Origin: Phycisphaerae bacterium
GTDB lineage: Bacteria; Planctomycetota; Phycisphaerae; Sedimentisphaerales; Anaerobacaceae
Direction: 5' to 3'
Assembly (NCBI GenBank): GCA_030601845.1
Contig: JAUWAY010000013.1
Coordinates: 1-58,546 of the forward strand
DNA length: 58,546 nucleotides
In this document: piece after piece, positions 34,101 through 43,726 of the stretch
Position numbering within the stretch: the first letter of the stretch is position 1
How the letters are laid out: each line of letters opens with the position of its first letter
Program-made: the position numbers and the translations under genes
Notes under the pieces: model-generated
The model's input: only the letters and a program-made list of their open reading frames with translations
Told to the model about the DNA's origin: nothing
Databases searched by the model: none

Positions 34101-35363
34101 TTAAAAGCTCATTTGTGCTCGCACGCCCAGCACGACAGTGTTGCTGACTGTTTTATCACCGCCGGGATTGGCGATATACTGAATACTCGGACTGATATTG
34201 AGCCAGGGGGTCATCTGGGCACTGTAGTAAAGCTCCAAAACACCTTCATAATCATCGGTATAGGTTGTAGATGCTTGGTCACTAAAGATACCCTGGGCGA
34301 AACCCACGCCGAGCACATCATCATCCCTGCCCTCTAACAGGCCCTGATACTGAAAGCCGGCGCTCCAGAAGTTTGTCAGGTCATTCTTCTTGCTCTCGGC
34401 ATATCCAAACCTGAAGAAACTACCAAGGCCCTGACTGTCCTGGTGGTCATTATTTTCCTTGGCCAGCATCTGGTCGCAGGTAAGATAGAAGCCAACATCG
34501 TCGCTATAGCTGCTGGTGCTGTCGGCATTTGCTTTCGGCTGTGGGTCATACCAGAGCCCCGCTCGATACGCGCCCTGTAGCGGCCCGTTTGCAGAATCCA
34601 ACTGCGGTGTCAGACCTGCTTCAAAAATATAGAAGAAATAATTTTCATCGTGGAAAGTCGTCCTGAAGCCGGTTTCTCTTATATTGGCCTGGGCATCTGC
34701 TACGGCCGCTGATACGTACCAGAAGCCCGTGGGAGTGTAGTGAACGGCTACGCCGAGGCCGTGGTCTGGGAACGGTATGGTCGGATTGTTTATCAGCGCG
34801 TTGTTTAGGAACTGAGTGTTTTCATCGTTGGCATAGCTGCTGCAATCGAATGAAACGGGACAGCCATGATGCTCGAATCCACCGGCCAAATCCATCTTAC
34901 CAACTCTCAGATGGATTTTGTCATTGGCCAAGGCGTGCTCGAACCACAGCTCTGTTACGTCCATCGAGCGGTTTCCGCGGGCATCACCGTTAACGCCGAA
35001 AAAGCTGCCGACAGAAGGTCCATCGATACCGTCTGAGTAGCTGCCTTCCGTTAACATATAAAACACGGTGCTTTCGATACCGAGCAGCTTTTCAAGGTCG
35101 GCTGAAAGCTCCAGGTCGTAGCTGCCGGAGAGGCGGCCTGCCCGCCGGTGTTTGCTGATGCCCCCGCGAACGTTCTGCTGATAAATCTGGGTAACACCAA
35201 GACTTATCTCTATACCATTATCAATCAACTCATCATTCATACCCAAAAAACCATGTGTAAGAGTTTCTCCTTCCCAAATGTTATCGTTCCCGGCCCGGGA
35301 AATCCCTGCTATGCCCAACAAAAGTACCAGGCATAACAAAATCCTTGTGCCGTTCACACGCAT
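34101..35363 (-). CDS. OprB-family carbohydrate-selective porin
   Basis: 420 aa with signal peptide RILLCLVLLLGIAGISRA. The sequence alternates beta strands with turns and ends in QMSF, the aromatic C-terminus of outer-membrane barrels. Family features include YDLELSADLEKLLG, ELWFEHALANDKIHLRVGKM, PDHGLGVAVHYTPT, YRAGLWYDP and LNISPSIQYIANPGGD. It probably forms a sugar channel in the outer membrane, fitting the polysaccharide-degrading gene content. It converges with the nickel transporter. Confidence 0.88.
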   Translation of the reverse strand: MRVNGTRILLCLVLLLGIAGISRAGNDNIWEGETLTHGFLGMNDELIDNGIEISLGVTQIYQQNVRGGISKHRRAGRLSGSYDLELSADLEKLLGIESTVFYMLTEGSYSDGIDGPSVGSFFGVNGDARGNRSMDVTELWFEHALANDKIHLRVGKMDLAGGFEHHGCPVSFDCSSYANDENTQFLNNALINNPTIPFPDHGLGVAVHYTPTGFWYVSAAVADAQANIRETGFRTTFHDENYFFYIFEAGLTPQLDSANGPLQGAYRAGLWYDPQPKANADSTSSYSDDVGFYLTCDQMLAKENNDHQDSQGLGSFFRFGYAESKKNDLTNFWSAGFQYQGLLEGRDDDVLGVGFAQGIFSDQASTTYTDDYEGVLELYYSAQMTPWLNISPSIQYIANPGGDKTVSNTVVLGVRAQMSF

Positions 35364-35498
35364 CCTTTCTTTGCATAAAAGCGCAGCAATTATGCTACTG
35401 TACAGTCACAATCCGCAAATAAAACTTACTTTATCTTTTGCTACTGTCTGCTCGAATCAAGATCCTTAAAGAACACAGAAACTACTGCCGGGGAATTC

Positions 35499-35975
35499 CT
35501 AATGTTTTAATCCCCCTGATTTTTGTTCGCCGGATTGGTCAGTTACAGGTGCGACACAATAAATGTAAATAAGTGGTTTAGTACCGGTATTTTTAATGTT
35601 ATGGATGGTGTGCGGCGGTATATAGGATACTTTTCCTTCGCCCACAGGGTAACTGTTTTCTTCTTCGCCGATTAGTGCCAGGCCCCGGCCGGAAAGAAAA
35701 ACAAGCATTTCTTCATGGTGGTTAGTGCTGTGTTGACCACAGGTCTCGCCGGGCTGCAAATATACCCTGCCTGAGCGCATTCCACACGTTTGTGGCTTAC
35801 CGCCTAAGAGCTCTTGATATTCCGTGTCCTTTCTCAAATCCATGATACAAACCTTCTTTTCTGATGGCATCATAAAACCTCCGTGGTTCGTCGCACATCC
35901 TCCGATGAATAAGCTGCCAGCAAACCACACAGAAACAAGTGTAATGATTGTTGCTTTTACTTGTCCACTGTTCAT
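35499..35975 (-). CDS. Cupin-domain lipoprotein
   Basis: 158 aa from ATG 35975 (GGAAAGGAG upstream); a longer frame to 36176 overlaps the next gene and is not supported. The N-terminus has a lipobox-like FIGGC. A single cupin barrel follows, with motif 1 GETCGQHSTNHHEEMLVFLS (metal ligands H-x4-HHEE-like) and motif 2 GKVSYIPPHTIHNIKNTG. It may be a small-molecule-binding or isomerase-like cupin on the outside of the cell. Neighbours give no pathway clue. Confidence 0.75.
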   Translation of the reverse strand: MNSGQVKATIITLVSVWFAGSLFIGGCATNHGGFMMPSEKKVCIMDLRKDTEYQELLGGKPQTCGMRSGRVYLQPGETCGQHSTNHHEEMLVFLSGRGLALIGEEENSYPVGEGKVSYIPPHTIHNIKNTGTKPLIYIYCVAPVTDQSGEQKSGGLKH

Positions 35976-36018
35976 GTTCAGCTCCTTTCCATATATAACT
36001 CTAAAATTGTTTTTATGC

Positions 36019-36684
36019 TTACCCGTTAGTCTCAAACGAACCGATATGTTGACCTTTTTCCAACCGTATTCGAGTGAGTATGCCTTTGCGTGTTTTAGGC
36101 GAATACCAAAATTGCCTTGAAACAGGAAAACCCTCTTTAAGCGGAAAATCCCTTTTCTCGAGACTTTCTTTGTCATATTTTGGGCCTATACTAAAAAGGA
36201 CCCACGTAACCGGCGATATTCTGGAGTCACTATATTTGACCAAATCTTCTTTTTCAAAGTCAGGGAAACCCTCAGGTATATACAGGTGCTGATTACCGAA
36301 CGGCGCACCGAGATAATCATATTTTGGGCCAACCGCAATGTATTTGTAGGCACAGTCTTTGTTAAACTCATCTTCAATTTTGGCAAAACGCACCTTGCCT
36401 ATCTCACCTTTCGGCAGATAGCCCTGGTCAACTAACTCCTGCGGCAGGGCATAGGCGTGTTTGCGTGCCCAAGGATTACAGTCTGCACGAGTAGGGGGAT
36501 ATTTGTCCTCATTATCCATAGAATAAGATTCAAGGGCTATTGCGATACCATAAAGCTCACCATTGACGACAAGTATCTTTGCCTGCTCGCGCGCCCGGGA
36601 CAACGCCGGCATTAGTATCGCCATCAACAATGAAATAATAGCGATAACTACAAGCAACTCGATTAGAGTAAAGCCACGCTTCAT
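36019..36684 (-). CDS. Type II secretion/prepilin-like protein
   Basis: 221 aa. The start MKRGFTLIELLVVIAII is a type IV prepilin N-terminus (cleavage after G, then F, E at +5), followed by SLLMAILMPALSRAREQAK. This is the planctomycete pseudopilin form often paired with a C-terminal H-x9-DG domain; that domain is not evident here. The body (YGIAIALESYSMDNEDKYPP, YIAVGPKYDYLG) is a globular head of unknown role. Many such genes are scattered in these genomes and likely encode surface or secretion pseudopilins. Confidence 0.85.
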   Translation of the reverse strand: MKRGFTLIELLVVIAIISLLMAILMPALSRAREQAKILVVNGELYGIAIALESYSMDNEDKYPPTRADCNPWARKHAYALPQELVDQGYLPKGEIGKVRFAKIEDEFNKDCAYKYIAVGPKYDYLGAPFGNQHLYIPEGFPDFEKEDLVKYSDSRISPVTWVLFSIGPKYDKESLEKRDFPLKEGFPVSRQFWYSPKTRKGILTRIRLEKGQHIGSFETNG

Positions 36685-36744
36685 AATAGAACGCTCACAT
36701 AAAATCCCGGGCGCGCGTCAGGCAAATATGCGAAAGAACACTTA

Positions 36745-37770
36745 TCAGTCGTTGCCTCCGCCACAGGCACCGGTGCCGGGGACACACTCAAGCCAGTTAT
36801 CAGCAAGCCAGGCAAAGTCGAACATATCGACCTTGCCATCTTTATCAATCTCTCCTGGCAGATTATACCTGGCGTAGCTGCGGTCGGTTAAAACTCTGCC
36901 ATTGCCATCGTAATTTAGTACCCAGATACGATAGTTATCTTTAAGACCATCTTCCTGGTCAAAGATACCAACCACATCAAAAGGTTCAGTTAAATTATTT
37001 AAACCGGGACGAATACCCCAGCCACGGCCTAACTTCACAGCGAACGTCTTTTGCCCATTGGTTATTTCCATTTCTGCATTGGGGCCCCAGGAATTTGCAT
37101 CCATAAAATTGACATCGTTGATTTTGACCAAACGACCCTGATAATACTCGCAACCAAACTCTCGGTTGGGGTCAAAAATGAAGTTATCGTCCCCATCTTT
37201 TACATCATCGAGTGTAATAACTTCGGGTTGTGGGAGGCCAACTGCCGGCTCTACTAACTCAATGGTTAAATCATTTGCCGGGTCAGTATTATGGCGTTCG
37301 TTAATATTTGTTTTTCCGCCATAGAACTTTAGCAGACCTGTTACTCTGACCCTGTCACCGGGTGCAAATTCGTAGCCGGTGCAAGGGTCGTGGTTTAAGC
37401 GATAAATCTCGTCGAGCCATTCCTGGTCGGTATATGTACCCACGCCCCAGACATTGTCATAGCACTGGCCCATCCAGACAGCGGTACCGGCGTGGTCATT
37501 GCCTTCGCCCTGGATGTAAACCTGCCACATTGCACCCGGGCCGTAAGGAGCGTTTTCATTAGGCGTGGCGTCCAGCATAAAGTCCGGCCGATTAAGGATA
37601 ATTCCCTCAACTGTAATTTTATTCATAGTCTGCAAATCCGGGTGGTTCCCATAACCCTCCTCGTCAACAGACTGTACCTGCTGGTGGGTATCGCCACGGG
37701 CAAAACTGCTTAAAAAAAGCAGCATTCCCACCAAAAAGCACAATATTCTCGTAACACTTGAGTTTTTCAT
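36745..37770 (-). CDS. Secreted protein with C-terminal dockerin-like segment
   Basis: 341 aa from ATG 37770 (GGAGG upstream). Signal peptide ILCFLVGMLLFLSSFARG. The central region has OB/nuclease-associated-like beta strands (VTVEGIILNRPDFMLDATP, GDRVRVTGLLKFYGGKTNIN, GRLVKINDVNFMDANSWG). The C-terminus IDKDGKVDMFDFAWLADNWL is a dockerin-type calcium-binding repeat half, a common planctomycete anchoring or sorting signature. Function unknown; probably extracellular. Confidence 0.75.
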   Translation of the reverse strand: MKNSSVTRILCFLVGMLLFLSSFARGDTHQQVQSVDEEGYGNHPDLQTMNKITVEGIILNRPDFMLDATPNENAPYGPGAMWQVYIQGEGNDHAGTAVWMGQCYDNVWGVGTYTDQEWLDEIYRLNHDPCTGYEFAPGDRVRVTGLLKFYGGKTNINERHNTDPANDLTIELVEPAVGLPQPEVITLDDVKDGDDNFIFDPNREFGCEYYQGRLVKINDVNFMDANSWGPNAEMEITNGQKTFAVKLGRGWGIRPGLNNLTEPFDVVGIFDQEDGLKDNYRIWVLNYDGNGRVLTDRSYARYNLPGEIDKDGKVDMFDFAWLADNWLECVPGTGACGGGND

Positions 37771-37951
37771 AACTGAATCCTCCAAAAAAATTAATAATAT
37801 CGACGTTTGCGCATAAAAATACAGAAAACGTGCTACTGTGTCAATAAAAAATTTGGTTCTTTCAAAAAAAAAAATATCGCATAAAATAGCTCTTTAGCTT
37901 CAGACGGACAGAAATTAACATATTGATTTGACTATTATCAGGAAAACGAAA

Positions 37952-38362
37952 ATGAATGGAGTTGAACGTATAGGGGTATCGCTGGATAAGAAGCTGCTTT
38001 CGCAGTTCGATAAGCTCATTGCCGGACAGGGTTATCAGAGCCGGTCCGAGGCCATACGCGATCTTGTGCGCCGGCAGCTAAGTAGCGAGCGTCTGAGCAA
38101 TCCGAAAGCCAAAGCGGTCGCTGCGGTATGCCTGGTTTACAACCATCATTCTACGAAGCTGATGGCCAAGCTAACCGACCTGCAACATTCGCATCTTCTG
38201 CAGGTGATATGCTCTATGCATATCCACCTTGATGCTGACGATTGTATGGAGGTAATTGTGCTTCGCGGGCGTGTGGGCGAAATCAACAAAATGGCGGAAA
38301 ATATACTGAGCCAAAAGGGCGTCAAACTCGGACGAATCAACCTTCTTGCGACGGAGACATAA
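37952..38362 (+). CDS. nikR: Nickel-responsive transcriptional regulator NikR
   Basis: 136 aa from ATG 37952. The N-terminal ribbon-helix-helix is GVERIGVSLDKKLLSQFDKL with the second helix SRSEAIRDLVRRQL. The C-terminal ACT-like domain provides nickel ligands in LQHSHLLQVICSMHIHLDADDC (His, H-x-H and Cys in the NikR spacing). Length equals the family's usual ~135 aa. It represses nickel uptake genes when nickel is replete. The histidine-rich transporter at 33366-34073 is the likely metal-related neighbour, although no NikR palindrome was recognised there. Confidence 0.93.
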   Translation: MNGVERIGVSLDKKLLSQFDKLIAGQGYQSRSEAIRDLVRRQLSSERLSNPKAKAVAAVCLVYNHHSTKLMAKLTDLQHSHLLQVICSMHIHLDADDCMEVIVLRGRVGEINKMAENILSQKGVKLGRINLLATET

Positions 38363-38528
38363 AACAGCAGATAGTATGAAAAAGTAACAATAGAAAACGC
38401 CATACGCAGGAAGATAAGAGACACGCCAGGAAAAAGTCTCTAATGGCCTTGACGTGGTCGGCAAAAGCTGGTAAGCTCCGGCGAAAATCGCAAATCAACA
38501 GAAGAACAAAATTTTCATAGGTTAGTGA

Positions 38529-39830
<1,302 letters not shown>

Positions 39831-39934
39831 GCTAAAGTGCCTGATACTCGATTCTTGATACTCGTAATTGGCAACCGGATCAAATATCGGGCATCCAACT
39901 TTAGGCACTTCACACTTTAGGCACTTATTGATAT

Positions 39935-40420
39935 ATGTTAAGGCAAAATATCCTGCGAACGCTTTTGTTTATTGTCTTTTTCAGCATCGGCGCAACAGCG
40001 ATGTACGTCTCTATCATCTGCGATGAATTAATTGGACATTATCATGAAAGACAACTGTTAAAGGCGAAACAAGAAGGCACAAAGCGGCTGGAGTCCTTAA
40101 ACGCCGACTACGATGCCCTATTGGGGCGGTTGCGAAAAGACCCAAATCTTTTTGAGCGTATCGCCCCTGCTACGCTCGGCACTGAGCCGCAAGACAAAGA
40201 GACTATCTACCCAAAAGCAACGCCTGAACAACTCGACGCTGCACGAAAGGCCTTAAGCAAAGAGCCGGACCAACAACCTCCTGAGCCGACGGTGCCCGAG
40301 TGGCTTACTCGGTGCAACAAACCACCCCAGCGAATAACTCTCTTTTTGGCCGGTGCCTCTTTAATCCTTATCTCATTTGTATTTTTCGTCCCTGTCCGGC
40401 AGAGAAGCCGGGAGGAATAA
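39935..40420 (+). CDS. Small two-helix membrane protein with coiled coil
   Basis: 161 aa. Membrane segment 1 (TLLFIVFFSIGATAMYVSII) is followed by a charged helical region (HERQLLKAKQEGTKRLESLN), a Pro/Glu-rich stretch (EPDQQPPEPTVPEW), and a second membrane segment (ITLFLAGASLILISFVFFV) ending in basic residues. The layout recalls division-associated FtsB/FtsL-like proteins next to eno, as in E. coli, but the second helix argues against FtsB. Function not assigned. Confidence 0.6.
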   Translation: MLRQNILRTLLFIVFFSIGATAMYVSIICDELIGHYHERQLLKAKQEGTKRLESLNADYDALLGRLRKDPNLFERIAPATLGTEPQDKETIYPKATPEQLDAARKALSKEPDQQPPEPTVPEWLTRCNKPPQRITLFLAGASLILISFVFFVPVRQRSREE

Positions 40421-41464
40421 TAGTTTTATTCAAATCTCAGAAGTTTCAGGCCTGTGTTTTCGTCGAAATTTCCCAGCCATTTCAATTATTGTGATTTTCC
40501 AGTATCAAAAAACGCCTTTTCACCTTTACGTGGACAGCCGAGGCGGAAGGAACACTCTGGAGCAAAGGTATTGAACGTGAGATAATTAAAGAATAATTTA
40601 CAAATTTTTTCAAAAATACACCTGCCGGCCAGTGGTGAATATGCGCCGTTTGAATCCGCCTTCGCCAAGGCTATGGCGGACAAGATTGGGTTTGATTGGG
40701 TTCGTATTGGGTTTGTTTTGGGTTTGTTTTTTCATATCCCTTATCCGCATTTTTCTTCATAATCCTTTGTAAATACACACTTTGCATCAATTTTACCCCC
40801 TGGCAAATTGGGTTTGTTTTGCATAAAAAGAGCTGATTTGTAAAGAACTCTTTACAGTTGTAAAGATGCCACTAAGGCACCCTTCGGCGGGCTCAGGGTA
40901 AACTACGACACGAAGTATTTTTGCCGCGGAGAACGCAGAGGACGCGGAGAGTTTTTTTACCACGAAGACACCAAGACACGGAGTTTTTTTGACAAGATTA
41001 ACAGGATTTAACACGAATTTTCGTAACTATATTCATAACCTTGTTTTAGCGTACTTTTACCTTTTCAAGTTGAATTTATTTTGGCGTGTATCTGCTGATA
41101 CGAAAACGTGCGGTTCTCCGCTAAAACTTGCGCCCCCCACAGGGAAAGGGGCAAGCCCCCCAAGAAAGGGGCAAGCTACGGGCGGGTTACGGTTGCCTTC
41201 TGGCCCCTAGGGGGCAAGCAAAACATGCGGGTATTTTAACATATTATCGAACAAGAGTCAACAAAAAAATAAAAAAATTCACCGCGGAGGACGGAGAGAG
41301 CGCAGAGAGTTTAATAGTATTTAGTTGAAAACATTTGCGGTTTTGGTGCCTCGCCAGTCCCGATAAATCGGGACGAGAGAGTTGTCGTTGATGTATTTTT
41401 TGGTTTGATAAAGAGTGCGAGGGTGGGTTTATGGAATGATTCTGCGTGTGCAAACAAGTAGATA
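40421..41464. other. Gene-poor region dominated by repeats
   Basis: About 1 kb without a credible gene. It holds the inverted second copy of the repeat element (40643-41122). It also has GC-rich short repeats (GGGGCAAGC/GAAAGGGGCAAGC around 41140-41220) and words such as CGCGGAGAACGCAGAGG and ACCACGAAGACACC that look like decayed intergenic repeats. Confidence 0.6.
40643..41122 (-). repeat. Copy 2 of the intergenic repeat element, inverted relative to copy 1
   Basis: Reading the minus strand from 41122: GCGGAGAACCGC hairpin, GTATCAGCAGATAC hairpin and ACGCC (41083-41122). AAATCAGCTCTTTTTATG and GCAAAACAAACCCAATTT follow (around 40801-40844), then AAACAAACCCAATACGAACC words, ending in GGCGGATTCAAACGGCGC (40643-40660). 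Both ends match copy 1 (18802-19300); the middle is different. Confidence 0.7.
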
Positions 41465-42220
41465 TTATTGTTCAGGGATTGCCCTTGGTGTAGCTTTAAC
41501 CATTTCGCGATTAAATTTTTCCAACTGTGCCTCAATCGCAGAAGTGTTGCAGTTAGGTAATATCTGATGTATACGTTTCGTTGAACCTACGAGTATGTTC
41601 GATAGCAACACAAGCCTTTCAATAGCGGTTTCTTCATCAAGTTGAGGGGCAGGATCATATTTAATCACTTCGCCAGAGGAATCGGCCTTAAAGTATCTGT
41701 TATTATAATTAATGATACTGGGATGGGCAACAGGAGACAAGCAACGATAAACCGTATCGTACATCCAATTGAGGCCAACCTCATCACAAAGACTCCACAA
41801 GCTCTTTTGAGAATGGCCGTTCAAGTCATTACTGAGTTCGTTCTTTCTTGGTTCAAATCTGCTATCAGTTTTAAATTTAGCAAGAGATGGTTCCTTAGAT
41901 TTTTCTATGGCGTTGAGTATCTTTTGCTGCTCACATTTTATATCCAGTTCCCGTTGCCTATAGTTGTCGGGGTGTTTAGCCAGAAATAACAGTTCTATAC
42001 AGTATTCAAAGAGGCTACGAAGTAATGCGGCCGAGCTGACATAGCGTTTTTTCTCAATCATGCGCCAAGAGTCAAAGGCAAGTTCAAGTATTATATTGTA
42101 AACCGCTTTAACGCTATACTGTTGGACTGACAAGCTTTTGAGTTCGGTAGGTTCTTCGCTAAGGCAGTAATTAAGCATGTCTTTAGTTATTCGCAATAGT
42201 TCAGAGACCGTAGATGTCAT
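41465..42220 (-). CDS. Hypothetical helical protein, DUF5677-like
   Basis: 251 aa, mostly helical. Features include SSAALLRSLFEYCIELLFLA, a basic region, SLWSLCDEVGLNWMYDTVYR, and LSPVAHPSI with conserved-looking E and H residues. The R-S-x-x-E-x-x-I/L and late S-x-x-x-H-P pattern is like the DUF5677/HEPN-like families found in defence and accessory regions, but I could not verify membership. No ribosome site is obvious, and it lies alone between repeat-rich regions, so it is probably accessory. Confidence 0.65.
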   Translation of the reverse strand: MTSTVSELLRITKDMLNYCLSEEPTELKSLSVQQYSVKAVYNIILELAFDSWRMIEKKRYVSSAALLRSLFEYCIELLFLAKHPDNYRQRELDIKCEQQKILNAIEKSKEPSLAKFKTDSRFEPRKNELSNDLNGHSQKSLWSLCDEVGLNWMYDTVYRCLSPVAHPSIINYNNRYFKADSSGEVIKYDPAPQLDEETAIERLVLLSNILVGSTKRIHQILPNCNTSAIEAQLEKFNREMVKATPRAIPEQ

Positions 42221-42584
42221 GTTAATCGTTTTCTATAATATACAACACTTATCCGCCGTACGTCTGGCGGACTTTTTGTTAGCAATTTAGTCTACCGGCG
42301 ATAAAATGTCAACGTTCTTGTATGGTTCGAGCCCTGTGGGTAGCTAAACATTAGAAGCTTTGCGAGCAGGTCTCACTTCGACAAGCTCAGTGTAAACTCA
42401 CCTAATGAGTCTATTTTTTTCTATCTCACGGGGCAAGGGAGAAGGGGAAAGGGAGAAGTAAGAAGGGAAAAGCAAGAAGGGAGAAAATAGCGTTTAGCGT
42501 ACGGCGTGGAGCGTGGAGTTTGGGTCCCCGACTTTTTGTTATCAATTTAGTCAAGCAGGGTAGTCTTTAGCTCATCCTGCATGC
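42221..42584. other. Intergenic region with 23-nt direct repeats
   Basis: GACTTTTTGTTA-n-CAATTTAGTC occurs at 42270-42292 and 42529-42551. The ~236 bases between them include purine-rich AGAAGGGAAAAG repeats and GCGTTTAGCGTACGGCG words. The arrangement could mark an inserted repeat with duplicated flank. No gene seen. Confidence 0.5.
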
Positions 42585-43364
42585 CTAACGTTTTGCATAC
42601 TTTTCAACGATGTTTTTCCACGTTATGGTGAATTCATCTAATAATTTTTCAAAAGCTTTTCTTTCTGCTCTTTTCCGTGCATCTTCCACGGCTTTGTAAG
42701 CAGTCCATGCACTGGCTATTTGTTTTTCGTATTCAGTAGCTTCTACAAGCCCATAAACATACGCCGTACGAACATCGAACAGGACTGCCGAAGCAGTAGT
42801 TGTAATCCTTGCTTCATGATTAGGCAGGAATCCGAGAGTGATTATTCCAAGTGGGCCGATATCATGGTCTTTAATTCTAAAGACAGTATCGAGGGTATAC
42901 ACAAGGAGCAAATCGGCGTGAAGTTGAGCAGCTGAAATCCTCAACTGCTTATGGGAGTTGAGGTTTTGCGGAATTAAGGCCCGACCAAGAGGAACAACAT
43001 CGCTTATCATCGGTAGATTAGCAAGCTTTTTGAAATCCTCGTCAGTTTCAATATCTCTTGTTGGAACCACGCTATAACGGCCGCGACCATATGATTGGTA
43101 CGAGTAAGAACGATAACCGGATGATTGAAGCCTAACGTATCCCATTATCGCAGGAAATGGAGAAATGGGTTTTCTGTCCAGGATTTCTTGAATATCAGTA
43201 TCAGTTAGCTGTGAAAGATCAGTTTCGGCTAACGCTGAAAGTTCGGCTCCGGCTCCCGGTGTTACATATCTCATACCGCATCCGGAGAAAACAACTGCTC
43301 CCAAGAAAAAAACGAAATAAAGAAAACATCTGAAATCAGGATTAATAGCTTCTTTTTTCTTCAT
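42585..43364 (-). CDS. Lipoprotein of unknown function
   Basis: 259 aa from ATG 43364 (AGGAG upstream). Signal peptide with lipobox VVFSGC (residues ~25-30). A short linker with TDLSQLTDTDIQEIL precedes an alpha/beta domain including ISAAQLHADLLLVYTLDTVF and ITTTASAVLFDVRTAYVYGL, ending in a helical, basic tail (KAVEDARKRAERKAFEKLL). The pattern (lipoprotein, 'GADLLLVY' strand and 'DVRTGxVYG' strand) resembles CsgG/DUF4136-like outer-membrane lipoproteins, without firm assignment. Confidence 0.75.
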   Translation of the reverse strand: MKKKEAINPDFRCFLYFVFFLGAVVFSGCGMRYVTPGAGAELSALAETDLSQLTDTDIQEILDRKPISPFPAIMGYVRLQSSGYRSYSYQSYGRGRYSVVPTRDIETDEDFKKLANLPMISDVVPLGRALIPQNLNSHKQLRISAAQLHADLLLVYTLDTVFRIKDHDIGPLGIITLGFLPNHEARITTTASAVLFDVRTAYVYGLVEATEYEKQIASAWTAYKAVEDARKRAERKAFEKLLDEFTITWKNIVEKYAKR

Positions 43365-43726
43365 TTTGATTCTCCTATTAAGAATAATCTAACGATTAGC
43401 CCAGCGACTTCACACACGCAGCGACCGCACGCAGCTGCTACTTCGGCTCAATTTTCCTATCTCATATATCGTGAAGCGTATCGCGTATTGAAGGCAAAGA
43501 ATAGCGTAATAGACCGTAAAAGTCAAAAGAATTTTAGTGGATTAGAGGATTGGGGAATTGGTTAATTACGAGCATCAAGTATCGAGCAAGTTAGTCTATC
43601 CGTAAAATCCTATACTCTCTTCAAAGCTTAAGAGCCAATCCAAATAACAGGCAGACCGTTGGCAATTCCTGGATTCCGGCGAAACATCCTGCGACTTATT
43701 GCAAATGCGCTCTTGCTGTGCGCCGG
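43365..43726. other. Intergenic region, nothing recognised
   Basis: About 360 bases between the lipoprotein promoter side and the dnaA 3' end. It contains short words such as GAAGCGTATCGCGTATTG and TACGAGCATCAAGTATCGAG related to the genome's micro-repeats. No RNA gene or coding frame is apparent. Confidence 0.4.

Noticed and set aside
39935-40420. FtsB/DivIC assignment because of position after eno
   Set aside because: The protein has a second C-terminal membrane helix and a proline-rich stretch not typical of FtsB.
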